Positions 23,301 through 34,766 of a stretch of 64,000 nucleotides of DNA are shown one piece after another (within the stretch, counting starts at the first letter, position 1; each line of letters starts with the position of its first letter). Below the pieces are notes generated by a model. It ran no database searches, was not told the origin of the DNA, and saw only the letters and a list, made by a program, of their open reading frames with translations. Origin of the DNA: Clarkia xantiana subsp. parviflora (lineage: Eukaryota; Streptophyta; Magnoliopsida; Myrtales; Onagraceae). Both the position numbers and the translations under genes were made by a program. Location of the stretch: NCBI GenBank assembly GCA_036873135.1, contig JAPTYO010000001.1, forward strand, positions 45,966,774 through 46,030,773, given 5' to 3'.

Positions 23301-26300
23301 GATGCAGCTGTTAGCAGTTCTTGTGAATCATCTTCAGAAGGGCTAGTGGACCATGATCCACACAATTGTATCTCAGTGGATCCATGTGTTGGAGAGAGCA
23401 TTGGTGATGGTATTAATTCATCAATGGCAAGTGAGGAAGTTTCATTGGACAAGCTGCTCCACTCTGCTTCTTGTGCCAATGACCAAGCAGACCGAGATAC
23501 TCCTTTGCCTATTAGAGAGGGTGTTTGCTCCCATAGTGAAACTGCGGATGCCGTGTCCCCGAATGTACAGCCCTTGCAAAGTCAAATTCCTGATAGAACA
23601 ATTGCAGATGAAGCAACTGTTGCAGATGAAACTGCTGATGCGGTGTCCCTGAATGTACAGCCCTTACAAAATCAAATTCCTGATAGAACAATTGCAGATG
23701 AAGCAACTGTTGCAGATGAAACTGCTGATGTAGTGTCCCAGAATGTACAGCCCTTACAAAGTCAAATTCCTGATAGAACAATTGTAGATGAAGCAACTGT
23801 TGCAGATGAAGCTGCGGATGCAGTGTCACAGAATGTACAGCCCATACAATGTCAAATTCCTGATATAACAATTGCAGATAAAGCAACTAAAATGATAGTT
23901 GCAGATGATTTTACTTCAGTTGTTGAGCAGGACATATCAGGCACTCCTAAAGATCAAGCCTCTCATCCCAATGAATTTGGTGACTCAACTCCAGTGCAGC
24001 CATTAGTCACCTGTGCTTCTGCGCAAGTAAGTCAATTGTTTCTTATCCCTGTGCACTTTTCAGTAATTTTAAATCACGGCAAATTAATGCTTGAATAGAT
24101 GGCATCCACAGCATGGATTTTGGTTATGGTTAGATTTTGTATTATCCAAGATTGTATATGTCATTATCTTTTCTGGAACATGGATGTTACACTGATGATG
24201 CTTAGTTTCTGTAAACAGAGCAATTCACAAAATAGAATTATTAGAGTAATAGTATACAACATGGGAAACTTTATGAGAGAGTAGCCATTTTTACTGCTTC
24301 AGCAACTTTTTATTTCTCATCTACTTTATTATTTTCCTGAAAAAGTTCTACATTATCACCGAGTTTCTAATGCAGCAATATGCAAATCATTATGATGTCC
24401 CATTCAGTTTTCGCACTATATCTATCAATTAGGCGATGATGAGAATTTTCCATACGTCCGGACCTCGCAAAATTAATGATCAGCTTCACTGAAGCTTATA
24501 TTGGTGATTGCCTGATTGGAACAACAAAATATGTTATTTATTAGATTACTCTATAGAGTGACCTATTCAGTTTCGGTTCATAAGACGGAGTAAACAACTG
24601 TAACCGTGTTTCTAGAATATTCGGCATTGGTAGCTCGCTCTCCTTATTTGTTTTCTGATAAAAAAAATCCGTATATGTTAATAGATGTATAGCAGTATTT
24701 TGTTGACAAAAAAGAAGAAGATTTATAGTAAGTAATTATAAGGCTGCAAATACCTTACACAGTCCTAGTTACGAACTTACTATATTTTTAAATCTTTCGA
24801 CATGCCTATGGGTTTATTGAATAATATACAAAGTAAATTCCCGATTTTGCTCTACTAGATTGATTGATTTCTCCAATTTTGCAGACTGTATCTCCAGAAG
24901 AACCTCATGATCAACCTAATGGAAGCTGCACTCCCAGGACAAGGCAGGGAGATATTGCTTCTTTGATAGAACAGCTAAATGCTTGTGCACTCGTTTCTTC
25001 GAATTCTGATGCCACACCACCTGATCAACACGATTCTGAAGCTGCAGATGCAGAGTTGACGCCAAGTGTACCAGATCTATCTCGTGTTGATACAGCAGCA
25101 TATTTAAGCCCAGAGGGACAGAATTCAACGAGTTTTCCAGCAACAAGGCCATTTGAGGAGGTGCTTGAACCTCAAATGAACTCGGTCAGTGGGCACTGGA
25201 CCGGGCCTCCAGGATTTGAAAATACTCTGCTATCTAGCTTTCCATCTGCACAATTTTCACATCTCATGCCATCAGGAACGTGTGATCCTCTTCAGACTGA
25301 GATTGAGAAGATAAATAAAGAAGAGGGTTTTAGAATGAGGGATCATACAAATCTGGTTAGTTCTTTTTTTATTTTTTATTTTATTTTTCCCATAGACATG
25401 CTTAAGCTTTTTAATCATGCTTATGTGTTTGTGCAGAAGATGGAGCTGAAGTTACAGTGCGAGAAAGAGGTTGAGGAAACTGTCTCTCAGATTCGCCTTA
25501 AGTACAAAGCCAAGGAGAAAGAGGCAGAAGACCTCTATAAAAATAAGAAGAAGGAACTAGCAGCGAGTCGGTACCAAGTTAATATGAGCAAGATTCTGGC
25601 TGCTGCTTTCAGGCTCAAGTACATGGATATCAGTACTCTTGAGGCTCGTTCTCTACCTGGTAAGAGATTCCGACTTGATCCATCTGGTTTTTAATTATTA
25701 CATAAGTTCTTTCATATCTCTAGTAGTGGAATTAAAAAGAATTTACAATCCTGGATTTTCTTTGTTAAACCTCGTTAACAGGAGATGCGGAAATTAATGG
25801 GGAGGGGGATGAGGGAATGTGTATATAATTTGAAGATAATTTGCAACTAGGCTTGTCACTTTAAATAAGAATTTTCACCTAGTTATTTTCAACTTCTTTT
25901 ACTCATTGTTAAATTCTGCAAAACCATAACCCCGGGGTCCGGTTGGATAGGAGGTGTAAATGTAGGGAAAGGGAAAGGAAGGACTGGAAAGTAGTTTGGT
26001 TATTTTGATACCTAAGCATGATGACATTACAACTATTGCCTTTTTCTTCTTGTGTTTATTATATAGTTATTATAAGGCATGAACAATCTAATTTGAGAAA
26101 TGCTTTCCCCCAAAAAACAGAAAGCATTATGCTTTTTTCTCCTTCACTTTCCTTTAATGATATATATGAGACATTAGTGACTTACTGCTTCCTTAATTAT
26201 TATTAATAATAATTAGCTGTTTTCTGCAGATATATTCAGTGAATTACAGCTACCTCAATCAAATGTAGCATCTTTTTCTTGCATCCCTTCAGCTCCTCCA

Positions 26301-27623
26301 ATCACTTTGCAAACATCCCCTGCTCTATCTAGTGCACAGACTATCACCATGCATCAGTCCGTAAACCCGGTGCAGGGACATCCGTCACAACAGCTGCTTT
26401 GTCATATTACTCCAACCAATTTGCATGCTTCCCCTGCTCTATCCAGTGCACAGACTAGCACCATGCAGCAGTTGGTAAACCAGGTGCAGGTACTTCCAGC
26501 ACAACAGCTTCTCTGTCATAATACCCTAAGCACTTTGAATACATCCCCTGCTCTATCCAGTGCACAGACTAGCACCGTGCAGACGTCAGTAAACCTGGTG
26601 CAGGGAATTCCAGCACAACAGTTACTACATCAGAATACTCCAAGCAATTTGCATGCGTCCCTTGCTCTGTTCAGTGCACGGACTAGTACCATGCGGCAGT
26701 CAGAAAACCTGGGGCAGGGACTTCCAGCACAACAGCTACTCTGTCATAATACTCCAGGCACTTTGAATACATCACCTGCTCTATCCAGTGCAAAGACTAG
26801 CACCATGCAGCAGTCAGTAAACCCGGTGCAGGGACTTTCAGCACAACGGCTACCCCGTCATAATATTCCAAGCAATTTGCGTGCATCCTCTGCTTTGTTC
26901 AATCCACAGACTAGCTCCATGCGGCAGTCAGTAAACCCGGTGCAGCAGGTGCAGCAACTAACAGCACAACAGCTGCTACGTCAGAATACTCCAAGCAATT
27001 TGCATACATCAGCTGCTCTATTCAGTGCGCAGAGTAGCATCATACGGCAGTCAGTAAACCTGGTGCAGCAACTTCAGGCACAACAGCTACTCCGTCAGAA
27101 TACTCCAAGCAATTTCCTAACATCCTCTGGTCTATTCAGTGCACAGACTAGCACCATGCAGCAGTCAGTAAACCCAGTGCAGGGACTTCCAGCACAACAG
27201 CTTCTCCATCATAATGCTCCAATCCGTGCATCTACCCCTAGACCATCTCCAGTCATTAGCCAATTTACTGGCCCGGTTAATGTTCAGGTGCGTGGAAACA
27301 AACGTGGACCTGCCACACATCTCCAACCAAACCGACCAAGACCCTCACTTTCTCCATCTCCTGCACCCCGGGGTACTTACCAAGCGGTTAATTTGCCTCC
27401 ATCCACTTCCTCCTATCGCACTGTCTCTGTAGAAGCAGCAGCTGTTGAGCTGCTTCGTGGCCAACAGAATCCAACTACTCAGATGAACAGCATGCTGCAG
27501 CCACCAGAAGGGAGCAGCTCTAACATAGTTGAGATTAGGAGCAGGAGGGAGAATGGTGCTGCTAGTGTTCGGGTTGATTCTTCTCAGATTGTCTGCCTAT
27601 CTGATGATGATGATGATAAGTAG
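14315..27623 (+). CDS. MOM1: MOM1-like chromatin silencing protein
   Basis: Homologue of plant MOM1 (Morpheus' molecule 1), a nuclear factor that keeps heterochromatin transcriptionally silent without removing DNA methylation. Coding exons by hand: 14315-14603, 15172-15613, 15827-15881, 18053-18358, 18720-18893, 20040-20949, 21095-21240, 21697-21801, 22599-24026, 24885-25355, 25437-25659, 26230-27623. All junctions keep frame, giving about 1,980 residues. The partial SNF2 C-lobe lies at about residues 305-560 ([52 protein letters not shown]). Motif VI (the HRIGQ-type arginines) is lost and the N-lobe, PHD and chromo parts are absent, so helicase activity is unlikely. The CMM2-like dimerisation region (about 775-860) has [16 protein letters not shown] and [17 protein letters not shown]. 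Lys/Glu-rich coiled coils follow at about 870-1000 and 1440-1510. Then come a 30-residue repeat array, a 40-residue repeat array and an acidic C-terminus [10 protein letters not shown]. Exon 7's donor (GGG/gtttga) is weak but frame-consistent. The start is the first ATG after the leader acceptor. Confidence 0.88.
15908..17005. mobile_element. MITE in MOM1 intron, GGTCC-rich ends
   Basis: The left end reads GGGCTGAGCATGGACCGGTC and the right end, read inward, GGAGTGAGCAAAAAGTCCAG. Both sub-ends are dense in GGTCCTGGAC/GTCCAGGACC words, so the arms can pair. The AT-rich middle (about 16000-16700) is non-coding. It lies in the 2.2-kb intron 15882-18052, just where other plant MOM1 genes would carry exons for the missing helicase N-lobe. 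No target duplication was defined. Confidence 0.6.
17466..17490. repeat. (CTAGC)5 short tandem repeat
   Basis: Five CTAGC units in a MOM1 intron. A further AGCCTAGC word follows at about 17506. Confidence 0.85.
21884..22281. mobile_element. 398-bp near-perfect palindrome with TG...CA ends and 5-bp TSD
   Basis: This intronic element begins TGTTAGAGAT and ends ATCTCTAACA, and is flanked by ATCCG at 21879-21883 and 22282-22286. The whole element is one imperfect inverted repeat: left-arm segments such as TATGATAATGATAATCTAG, ATAGGAGGATATGAACTTAG and GAGCATTCACTATGTTTCTC recur inverted in the right arm, with the centre near 22090. Arms are roughly 190 bp and about 90% complementary by eye. TG/CA termini and a 5-bp duplication are retrovirus-integrase-like, while the fold-back is MITE-like. 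Transcribed within MOM1 pre-mRNA it would form a long hairpin. Confidence 0.85.
23538..23888 (+). repeat. Coding minisatellite, four 90-bp units in MOM1 exon 9
   Basis: Units start at 23538, 23628, 23718 and 23808, exactly 90 bp (30 residues) apart. The core is ETADAVSxNVQPLQ and [15 protein letters not shown]. The last unit is diverged ([15 protein letters not shown]). Unit length is a multiple of three, so copy number can change without shifting the frame. The repeat is acidic and predicted disordered. Confidence 0.95.
26295..27235 (+). repeat. Coding minisatellite, ~120-bp units in MOM1 exon 12
   Basis: About eight to nine imperfect units of roughly 40 residues. Recurring segments are [28 protein letters not shown] and HNTPSNLH. 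The units are Gln/Ser/Pro-rich, so the region is likely disordered. Two units carry extra QQVQQL-type insertions (near 26940 and 27065). The frame stays open throughout. Confidence 0.93.
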
Positions 27624-28270
27624 TAGCCAAATATGTTGTTTCTGGTCTTTATTTTGTGTAGCCACAGGAAGGGTAGATAGAGCAAACTGGTGGAGGATAT
27701 TTTCTTCTTTTTTCCAGATTGCTCTCTAGTCTCTAGTGCAGGGCAGCTGTTGATATGTAGTTCAGTGTGTGTGTGTGTGGGTATGTTATTTTCTATAGGG
27801 TTCTAGCCTAGGTGTGTTCTGAATGTTACTCATAATAACAGTGGTAAAATCAAGCTTCATGCTTGATAATTTTGCTACAGGTTAGAATTGTAACTGTTTC
27901 ATTTTTAGTTTTTACCCCAAGCTTTCATTTTTATAAAAAAATCTCATATCATACATGTTTTTCCATTTTATGTTTCCCTTATTTTGAATCAAGCTAGCTT
28001 CAATATTCATTCACATTAAATAAGATGAATTGATATGTTCTATCCATTACCATTGCTTCCTGGTTTTCTGGTATGCAGCCCCTTATTATAGGTAACTTGG
28101 TGAAGGGGCAACCTAAACCAGTTTTGTTAAAGTCCTTAATGACTAGTTTCTCCTCTCCACTAGTGTATTGGGTAATCTTGCAACTCTGAGTCGGCTCAGG
28201 GCTTCATTTTTTTTCACTACTCAGGACTTCACTTCATTTAGTCAGCGTTATCCCTGTGGTCAACTCGAGC
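27624..28270. other. MOM1 3' UTR and spacer
   Basis: Contains a short (TG)n run near 27765-27779. Its first few hundred bases probably form the 3' UTR. No exact poly-A site can be assigned. The remainder shows no gene. Confidence 0.45.
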
Positions 28271-28279
28271 ACCCGACTC

Positions 28280-29060
28280 CAATTGATGGATGTAATGTGT
28301 GATGTAATTTCATATTAATCCACATTACGTCGTTTGGTTTGTCAAATGTCGTAATGTTCATTGTAATGTACCGTGCATTGTATATGAGATTACGTCCAAA
28401 ATTCATTTATTGTAATGTGAGATTACATATAAAAAACAGATGTAATGTGAGATTACGTCCAATATTACATAGTGTTATTATTTTATTATTATTTATTAAA
28501 TAGATAAAATAGTTTATATTATTTTTGTGGTTTATATTATTTTTATTATTAAATCTTTTTTTTTTATCTACTTCATAACTCATTATTACAATAAAGAATA
28601 ATGCACATGCTGTTCATATAAAATGAGGAAAGTCTTTTTCGTGAAATTTATATGAAAATTATCTTATAAAATAATTTAAAATGTTTTAATTAATATAAAC
28701 TTAATTAGTTATGTGTATTGAGTTTAAATATTTAGTTTTTAGAGTTCATATATTACTACAATATTAACCACAAAACATAAAATTTAAATTTAAGAAGTTA
28801 GTTCTTCTCGAAATAAATATTCTTTTTAAATATATCATATAAAAATATAATAACTTTCATATAGATTAATATAATAATAATAAAGTCACATTACGATGCA
28901 CATTACAAAGCATACCAAATACTGTTAATCTAACATTACACGTCATATTATAACACATTTAAACATTGTAATCTAATATTATATACATTACGTAGTTAAC
29001 ATTACATAGTGACAATACATATTAAGATGTGACAAAATACTACGTAACTGAGTTTAGAAT
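28280..29060. mobile_element. Second copy of the TTGGATGGAT/GAGATTACAT MITE family
   Basis: Starts near TTGATGGATGTAATGTGTGA. It shares with 10900-12746 the CACATTACGTCGTTTG-like subterminal region and the long AT-rich core (GTGTTATTATTTTATTATTATTTATTAAATAGATAAAA). The right end near 28900-29060 has inverted TAACATTACA-type words. Ends and target duplication are not resolved. Confidence 0.6.
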
Positions 29061-29886
29061 CTCTAAAACTGATTTTAAATAATAGAATTGTGAATTTCTC
29101 CATGTGTAATTTCTAAGTAGTTTTTTTTTTTTTGCCAATAAATTATATTTTTTTAGAGGGGCATTTTATTTTATTTATGGGCGGACTATTGGCATTTATT
29201 TTGAGAAACTCATAAATAATCAGAGTAATGACTAATAATGTGCATGAGAAGGTGGATACCACTTGCCAAAGGCACTTCTGCTTTCAAGTTTCAACCTCAT
29301 TGTTTGGCTTAGATGCAATTCTCTTCCTTTTCTTCTCTACTGATTCATGTAATCAAATATTGCCACACTGAACTCTCAGTTTAATTCCATTCCTAATTTC
29401 TAACAGTAGCTACTGCGAAGTTATCAGAATTCCAACCAAGTTCCTTTCCTCGCCTAATTCCGGCGATGTCGCCGTGCAATATTTTGTGATTCACCATTTT
29501 CAGTATAAACTCAGGTAGCACCGACGGAGTGAGTTTGAATAATTTGGAGCGATTGTCTCCTTTCGTCCTTTCTGAATCTGAAAGATTCTATGTTGAGGAC
29601 GGATTTGGCAGGACATTACCCATCCACTTATTAATAAATACCCCATTATTCATTAATTAATATAGATTTCTCAAATCTGGGTCCCGGAATCATTGCTGAC
29701 GTTAAAGCTTCTTATATTAATCCGATGGATGATGAATATACAATACCAAAATTATGGAGCGGTCAACTTCCCCAGCACCATTGCCGACACTGGAGAAGGT
29801 CCACTTTAGTCTTGAGCATCTACTTTGTGCTTTATTTCTCTGGTTTTGTCCTTTCATAAGCTCAACTGAGCTTGAAGACTGTGTTT
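29061..29886. other. Spacer upstream of the NCRK-like gene
   Basis: No gene seen. The stretch 29290-29560 is less AT-rich and could hold a promoter or leader exon of the NCRK-like gene, but no signal fixes it. Confidence 0.35.
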
Positions 29887-30339
29887 TTATCTGTTGTGGA
29901 CTTTAAGATCATAGCCCAGAAACAGTGAAATAGACCAGTAAAGGAAAATCCATTCCCAAATTTGAAATAATTCATCATTACTGTGCTTTAACAACTCAGC
30001 AGCATAGTAAGTAAGAGAGTGGTGGTTTAGTATTGGAGGAGGATGCCATGATTGGGACAGCCATTTAAAACAAGTTAGTTGAAGGGTCTCTTTCGCATTG
30101 GAGATTTGGTTGCTTTCGAAAAGGTGGGTGATGGATTTTGTTCTGTAGCTCATACCCCTGTACTCTATATAGCATAATCTTGCCATTTTGTCATCAAGGT
30201 CTCTATCTAAATGTGTATTATCTTGCTCGCTTTCCAACTTTTTATTGTGAAGTGATGATTCGTCAGGTGCGTAAATGTCATTATCTATCTCATCTTGTAG
30301 GTTCAGTCGATTGAACTCGCTGCTTTGCTTCAACCCCAC
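29887..30339 (-). CDS. Hypothetical 150-codon open frame, doubtful
   Basis: An open frame with an ATG start encoding a mixed-composition protein beginning MGLKQSSEFN, with an aromatic C-terminal stretch (ELFQIWEWIFLYWSISLFLG). It is longer than chance frames nearby and its composition is balanced, but I recognise no domain and it faces opposite to the neighbouring genes. It could be a single-exon gene, a fragment of a transposon or chance. Confidence 0.2.
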   Translation of the reverse strand: MGLKQSSEFNRLNLQDEIDNDIYAPDESSLHNKKLESEQDNTHLDRDLDDKMARLCYIEYRGMSYRTKSITHLFESNQISNAKETLQLTCFKWLSQSWHPPPILNHHSLTYYAAELLKHSNDELFQIWEWIFLYWSISLFLGYDLKVHNR

Positions 30340-30486
30340 GTGAAAATTGATCTATGTTGACTGTTCAATGAAGAGGGTCTTGAGTTCAGCTTTTAGTCTA
30401 TTTATAGTAGGTTGGTTCATAGTTATCATCTTCTCCTCTCTCTTGTGAGGTTTTAAATTTGCTAATTAATGCTGTTGTTTTCAGCT

Positions 30487-31127
30487 CCTGGAGCTGAGTC
30501 TTAAGTGCTAAAAGGACATCACCGTGAAGTTGCCTCTGATTTTGAGGTCCAATGGCTCTGTCAAGGCACTAAAGAAGAATGCTGGTAGTTGCATATCCTC
30601 CCACTTACATACTTGCATAGGTTCTGTTTATTCCTCATTTATTTTGTATGCATAAATACATACTTTAATTTGCAGTTTAGATAGGTTGAAACTTCATTAG
30701 GTTGTTGTCCAACATTTATTTGTTTAGGCTTCCTTCCTTCTGCACACAAAGGCTGTAATGTTCTTAGTTAGGTATGACTCTCTAGATCTACTTCCTTGAC
30801 TGTCATCAGGAAATTGATTGAGTATAGTAGGTAGCAAAGGTATCTGTACTCTCGATCAAAATTCTGATATCAGGTAGCATTTGCCGCATTTGGCACTTAT
30901 CGTTCGTGGAAATTAAAATGTTTGTCGCTGCCACCTTCTTACTATCTGCAGTGGGAAACGTCTGCCAAATTCATTACAACCTTGTGTTAAGAACTTGCTA
31001 ATCTCTATTCAAGCAAGAGATTTTCCACTGTCTTATAAATTATAATGTTTCTTGATACATCTTTCATGCAGGTAGGTAGGTTGATGATTGAAGATGAAAC
31101 TTACCAAGTAAACATCTTCTATAAGGT
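30487..31127 (+). promoter_or_regulatory. Possible 5' UTR exons of the NCRK-like gene
   Basis: Two stretches have good splice borders and only short upstream frames: about 30487-30583 (after ttttcag, ending before gtagttg) and about 31073-31127 (after atgcag, ending before gtatgtt). They precede the exon holding the kinase start codon, so they may be leader exons. The first contains a short ATG frame that stops after six codons. Inference only. Confidence 0.3.
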
Positions 31128-31250
31128 ATGTTCTCATATGTTCTTGCTAGTTGTTTGTTTGTAGATTGGTTTTCTGGATTATATCATTTGAAGTGAAACC
31201 AACAAAACTCCTCTTCTTCTTTGACGTTGATGCCCTTTAGGTTGGAATAA

Positions 31251-34200
31251 ATGAAGCTTCAGCTGCAACTTGCCTTAATACATCTGATCAGTTTGATTCT
31301 GGTTCAGATTGTTTTATGTGGTTAGTGTCTCTTTCAACTGCTCAGTTTTGAAACTAGATTTATTTAATCATCGAGTACCCAAGATCTGAAATTCATGAGC
31401 GTTCATTCCCTCTGTGGGAATATACGATTTAGTCAATTCTGATTAAATGGAATTCTTATTGCTGGACTTTTTTTACAGAACCCTGTGCTTTATTTGCTTA
31501 CTTATTTCTTGGTATATTCCTTGATTTGATTCCTTCTTGCTTCTGCAAAGCTTTGATTATCTTTTTTCTTCTACCCCACAACAGACGAAATCTCCAACAC
31601 ATCAATAGCAATCAAATGGACTTGTGCTTGCTCTACCGACGAACGGGACCAAAGCAATGTTCTCCAGTCGAACTGTTCTAATTCCTGCAGTTGCCAAGGT
31701 TTGCTGTCAATTTTTTCATTTCCTTTTCCTAGAACCTGCGAATTGTCTTTATGTGTACTTGCTTCTGCTACAGTTTATGTGTCGTCATTTCTGCAAAGAT
31801 CCATAAGAATGTGCAGTTGTGTAGTTCTGTTCAGGTGTTGGAAATGCCACTGAAAACACTCTCTCAACTCAAATCCCCCTTTTTTTTTCTGGGTGGAACA
31901 TTTTAGATAACTATTTTGTAGTATGTAAATGTCCTTTCAAGCTTGCGATAAGATGAGGCCTTGTTGTTTAACATCTAAGGGTATCATTTTCCTATCTTTA
32001 TATGGTAACTGAGTTCTCTTCTTATACAACAGCTGATGGAGCTAATGGACATCAATGGTACTGCTTTTGCAATGAAGGCGCATTTCCTAAAATAGCATCT
32101 CAAACTCAAGATGGCACTTGCTTTTCTGCTTGCAAATGCACTTCTGGTACTGTATTCCCTGGCAAACCACTCTATTTACTTTCTCAGTTAGTTTTTATTT
32201 GACATTGAATTTGGGCTTTGGTATTGACTTGACAATATCTTCGGCAAACTAAGGTGCTCAGTCTCCATGAGTTCAATTCCTTGAATAGATCAGTATCATA
32301 TTGATGATAATATTGTCGGAGCACCACGTTGTAGGAAAAAAAAGAATGACTGAAAGATCAAGAGCTACAAAATACTGCCCACCTTTTTTCCGAGATAACA
32401 TTCTATTCCTGCTCTATCCATATATCCATTTGAGATGTTCTTTGTTTGGTTTTGTGTAAGGTTTTGAGAGAATCTTACATTTCAACTGGACATGGTTTAT
32501 TTGAACAGGGTCTTTAAATGAGGCGCGAGTCTCAAGTGGAAAGCATACTTCTTCAAGTAAAGTTACTGTGGCTGTACTACTGGCGTGCATCATTCTTATA
32601 GCCATCGCATCATTTTCATCAATTACATACTATTTTCACCGGAAGGAAAAGTGCTCCATCGATGCATCAGCCTTATCATCTGAGGGTACATTAAGCTACA
32701 ACAGCGCCACTAATTTAATCAGTGACAGAACATTGGTGTCTCAAATCAAACTTAATATATCTTCACCTATCCATCCTTCCACAGGTACTCATGTTTCTAA
32801 ACTAATATCTCTTGTGCATTTGTTACATTATCTGTCTGCTTGGTTTTACAGGCAATTATGGAGTATAATATACTTTCAGGAGTGTCCGGATTCTTTCATA
32901 ACCTTGTTTTTTTTACATTTTCTGCTTCTCAATCACCACCAACCTCCTCCCTTTCTGATTCTGCAGGGTGCTTTCAAAATGCATGTTCTATATTTAAAAG
33001 CAAACCCGAAACTATACGGGGAGCTATATTTCAGTTTTCATACTCTGAATTGGAATCTGCAACTGATAACTTCTCCAATTCCAACCTTATTGGACTTGGG
33101 GGAAGCAGTTACGTTTATCGTGGAAGGCTTAGGGGTGGTAAAACTGCAGCTATTAAGCGACTTAAAGATCATGGAGATCCTGAAGCTGACCTTTTGTTTT
33201 CAACAGAGGTATTATACTATGCAAAATTAATTGCAATAGAGATTGTCTACAATCAGCTACTTAACTGTATGTTTTTGTGGTCAGGTGGATCTGTTATCGA
33301 GGCTTAATCATTGCCATGTTGTGCCTATGCTTGGTTACTGCTCAGAGTTTCAAGGGAGACATGTTGAGAGGTTGCTGGTGTTCGAGTACATTCCGAATGG
33401 TAATTTGCGGGATTGTCTGGATGGTGTTCAAGGGGAAAATTTGATCTGGGAAACTCGTGTCTCTATTGCAATTGGAGCTGCTAGAGGGTTGGAATATCTG
33501 CATGAAGCAGCTGCTCCGAGAATTTTGCACAGAGATGTCAAATCAACAAACATTCTTCTCGATGAGAATTGGAGAGCAAAAGTAACACCATTTCTCATGA
33601 ACAAGGATGATCCTAAGTTTTTTTTTAATATTTTAAATAAGAGTGTTGTTGTTTGCAGATAACTGATTTAGGAATGGCAAAGTATCTAAAAGCGGATGGC
33701 CTTGCTAGTTGTTCAAGTTCGCCAGCAAGAATGCAGGGAACATTTGGTTACTTTGCACCAGAGTATGCAATAGTGGGGAGAGCCTCTCTTAAATCTGATG
33801 TGTTCAGTTTTGGTGTAGTTCTTCTTGAGCTTATCACTGGTCGGCACCCCATACATAAGTCCATCAGCAAAGGAGAAGAAAGTCTTGTGATATGGGTGAG
33901 GTTAATCTTCCTCAGTAAATTAGTTTTGCAGATTCTCATCCTAACGAAAGTAGGTTAAAATATATTTCTCAGTTTTAGGCTGTTACACCGAGTTTGTCTC
34001 ACATCGAATGAAAATAGTGATTTGGATCTCATATAAGCAAGAAATGAGGTATTACTCAAGATCAACAGGAATTTCTCATTTTTTGGGTATAAGTGAGGAT
34101 AACAGGCTTAGTCAGGCTAAATAGTTTATTTTTTAAACTGTCGGATTGAATGGAACTGAAGAAAAAGCTCTTTGGTTTGTTGGTGTGCAGGCTAGTACGC

Positions 34201-34766
34201 GATTACTGGACAGTCAGAGAGTGATATCTGAGTTACCAGACCCGCGGTTGAAGGGAAACTTTCCAGAAGAGGAGATGCAGATCATGGCTTATCTTGCAAA
34301 AGAGTGCCTGCTATTGGACCCGGATTCCCGACCAACCATGACTGAGGTGGTCCAAATCCTTTCATCTATTGCACCCGATAAATGCAGAATGCGAAACATT
34401 CATGAGGGTCTTTACCAGGTATGACCACAATATTTATTTCCAAGTTTCGAGGTTAAATAAAGTCTGATAATGCTTCTTCTGTGTTTAATTGCTTAGTGGT
34501 CATCCATTCATTTATCAAGAGCTGAAACCAATTCATCTGGATTTGATGACATTCAAGTGAAGCATCCAATTGAGGAACCGAATAAGGTTGAAGAAGGTAG
34601 TTTGGTTGAGGAAGAAGCAGATGTGCGTTTATCGTTATCCTCATCAGAAAAGTTGATTCCCCTCTCATCAAAAGCCAGGAGTTGGCGGGCCCAAGAGGAA
34701 GAAACAGTCGACCTGGTAGAGCCTCGACTTGAGTCCTTCTGCGTGGGGAATCTTAAGTACCCTTGA
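31251..34766 (+). CDS. NCRK: NCRK-type receptor-like serine/threonine kinase
   Basis: Nine coding exons: 31251-31320, 31585-31698, 32033-32146, 32509-32784, 32967-33208, 33285-33581, 33659-33895, 34191-34418, 34497-34766. All are in frame, for 615 residues. Order: a signal peptide ([20 protein letters not shown], then VLC); a small Cys-rich ectodomain (about 30-100; [30 protein letters not shown]); a transmembrane helix (about 117-141); and a protein kinase domain. In the kinase: glycine loop [15 protein letters not shown]-binding Lys in AAIKRL, catalytic loop [17 protein letters not shown] in place of DFG (ITDLGMAK), activation-segment [11 protein letters not shown], and [15 protein letters not shown]. 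The catalytic residues look intact. The family is plasma-membrane/endosome associated and binds ROP GTPases in Arabidopsis. The start is the ATG giving the signal peptide, which splits codon GAC across exon 1/2. The intron 33896-34190 holds an LTR-type fragment. Confidence 0.92.
33966..34130 (+). mobile_element. LTR fragment of the TRIM family in an NCRK intron
   Basis: Resembles the LTR of 10020-10469: TCTCACATCGAATGA, then ATATAAGCAAGAAATGAGGT, ACTCAAGATCAACA, GGAATTTCTCATTTTTTGGG, and GTGAGGATAACAGGCTTAGT. It is single and decayed, probably a solo LTR. It occupies most of the intron between kinase exons 7 and 8 and does not disturb the splice sites. Confidence 0.6.

Noticed and set aside
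23512..23886. 124-codon minus-strand frame, Gln/Leu/His-rich
   Set aside because: Shadow of the 90-bp MOM1 coding repeat on the opposite strand.
32568..33230. 220-codon open frame over the NCRK membrane region
   Set aside because: It reads through an intron; the true frame is joined at 32784/32967, where the kinase protein stays in frame.
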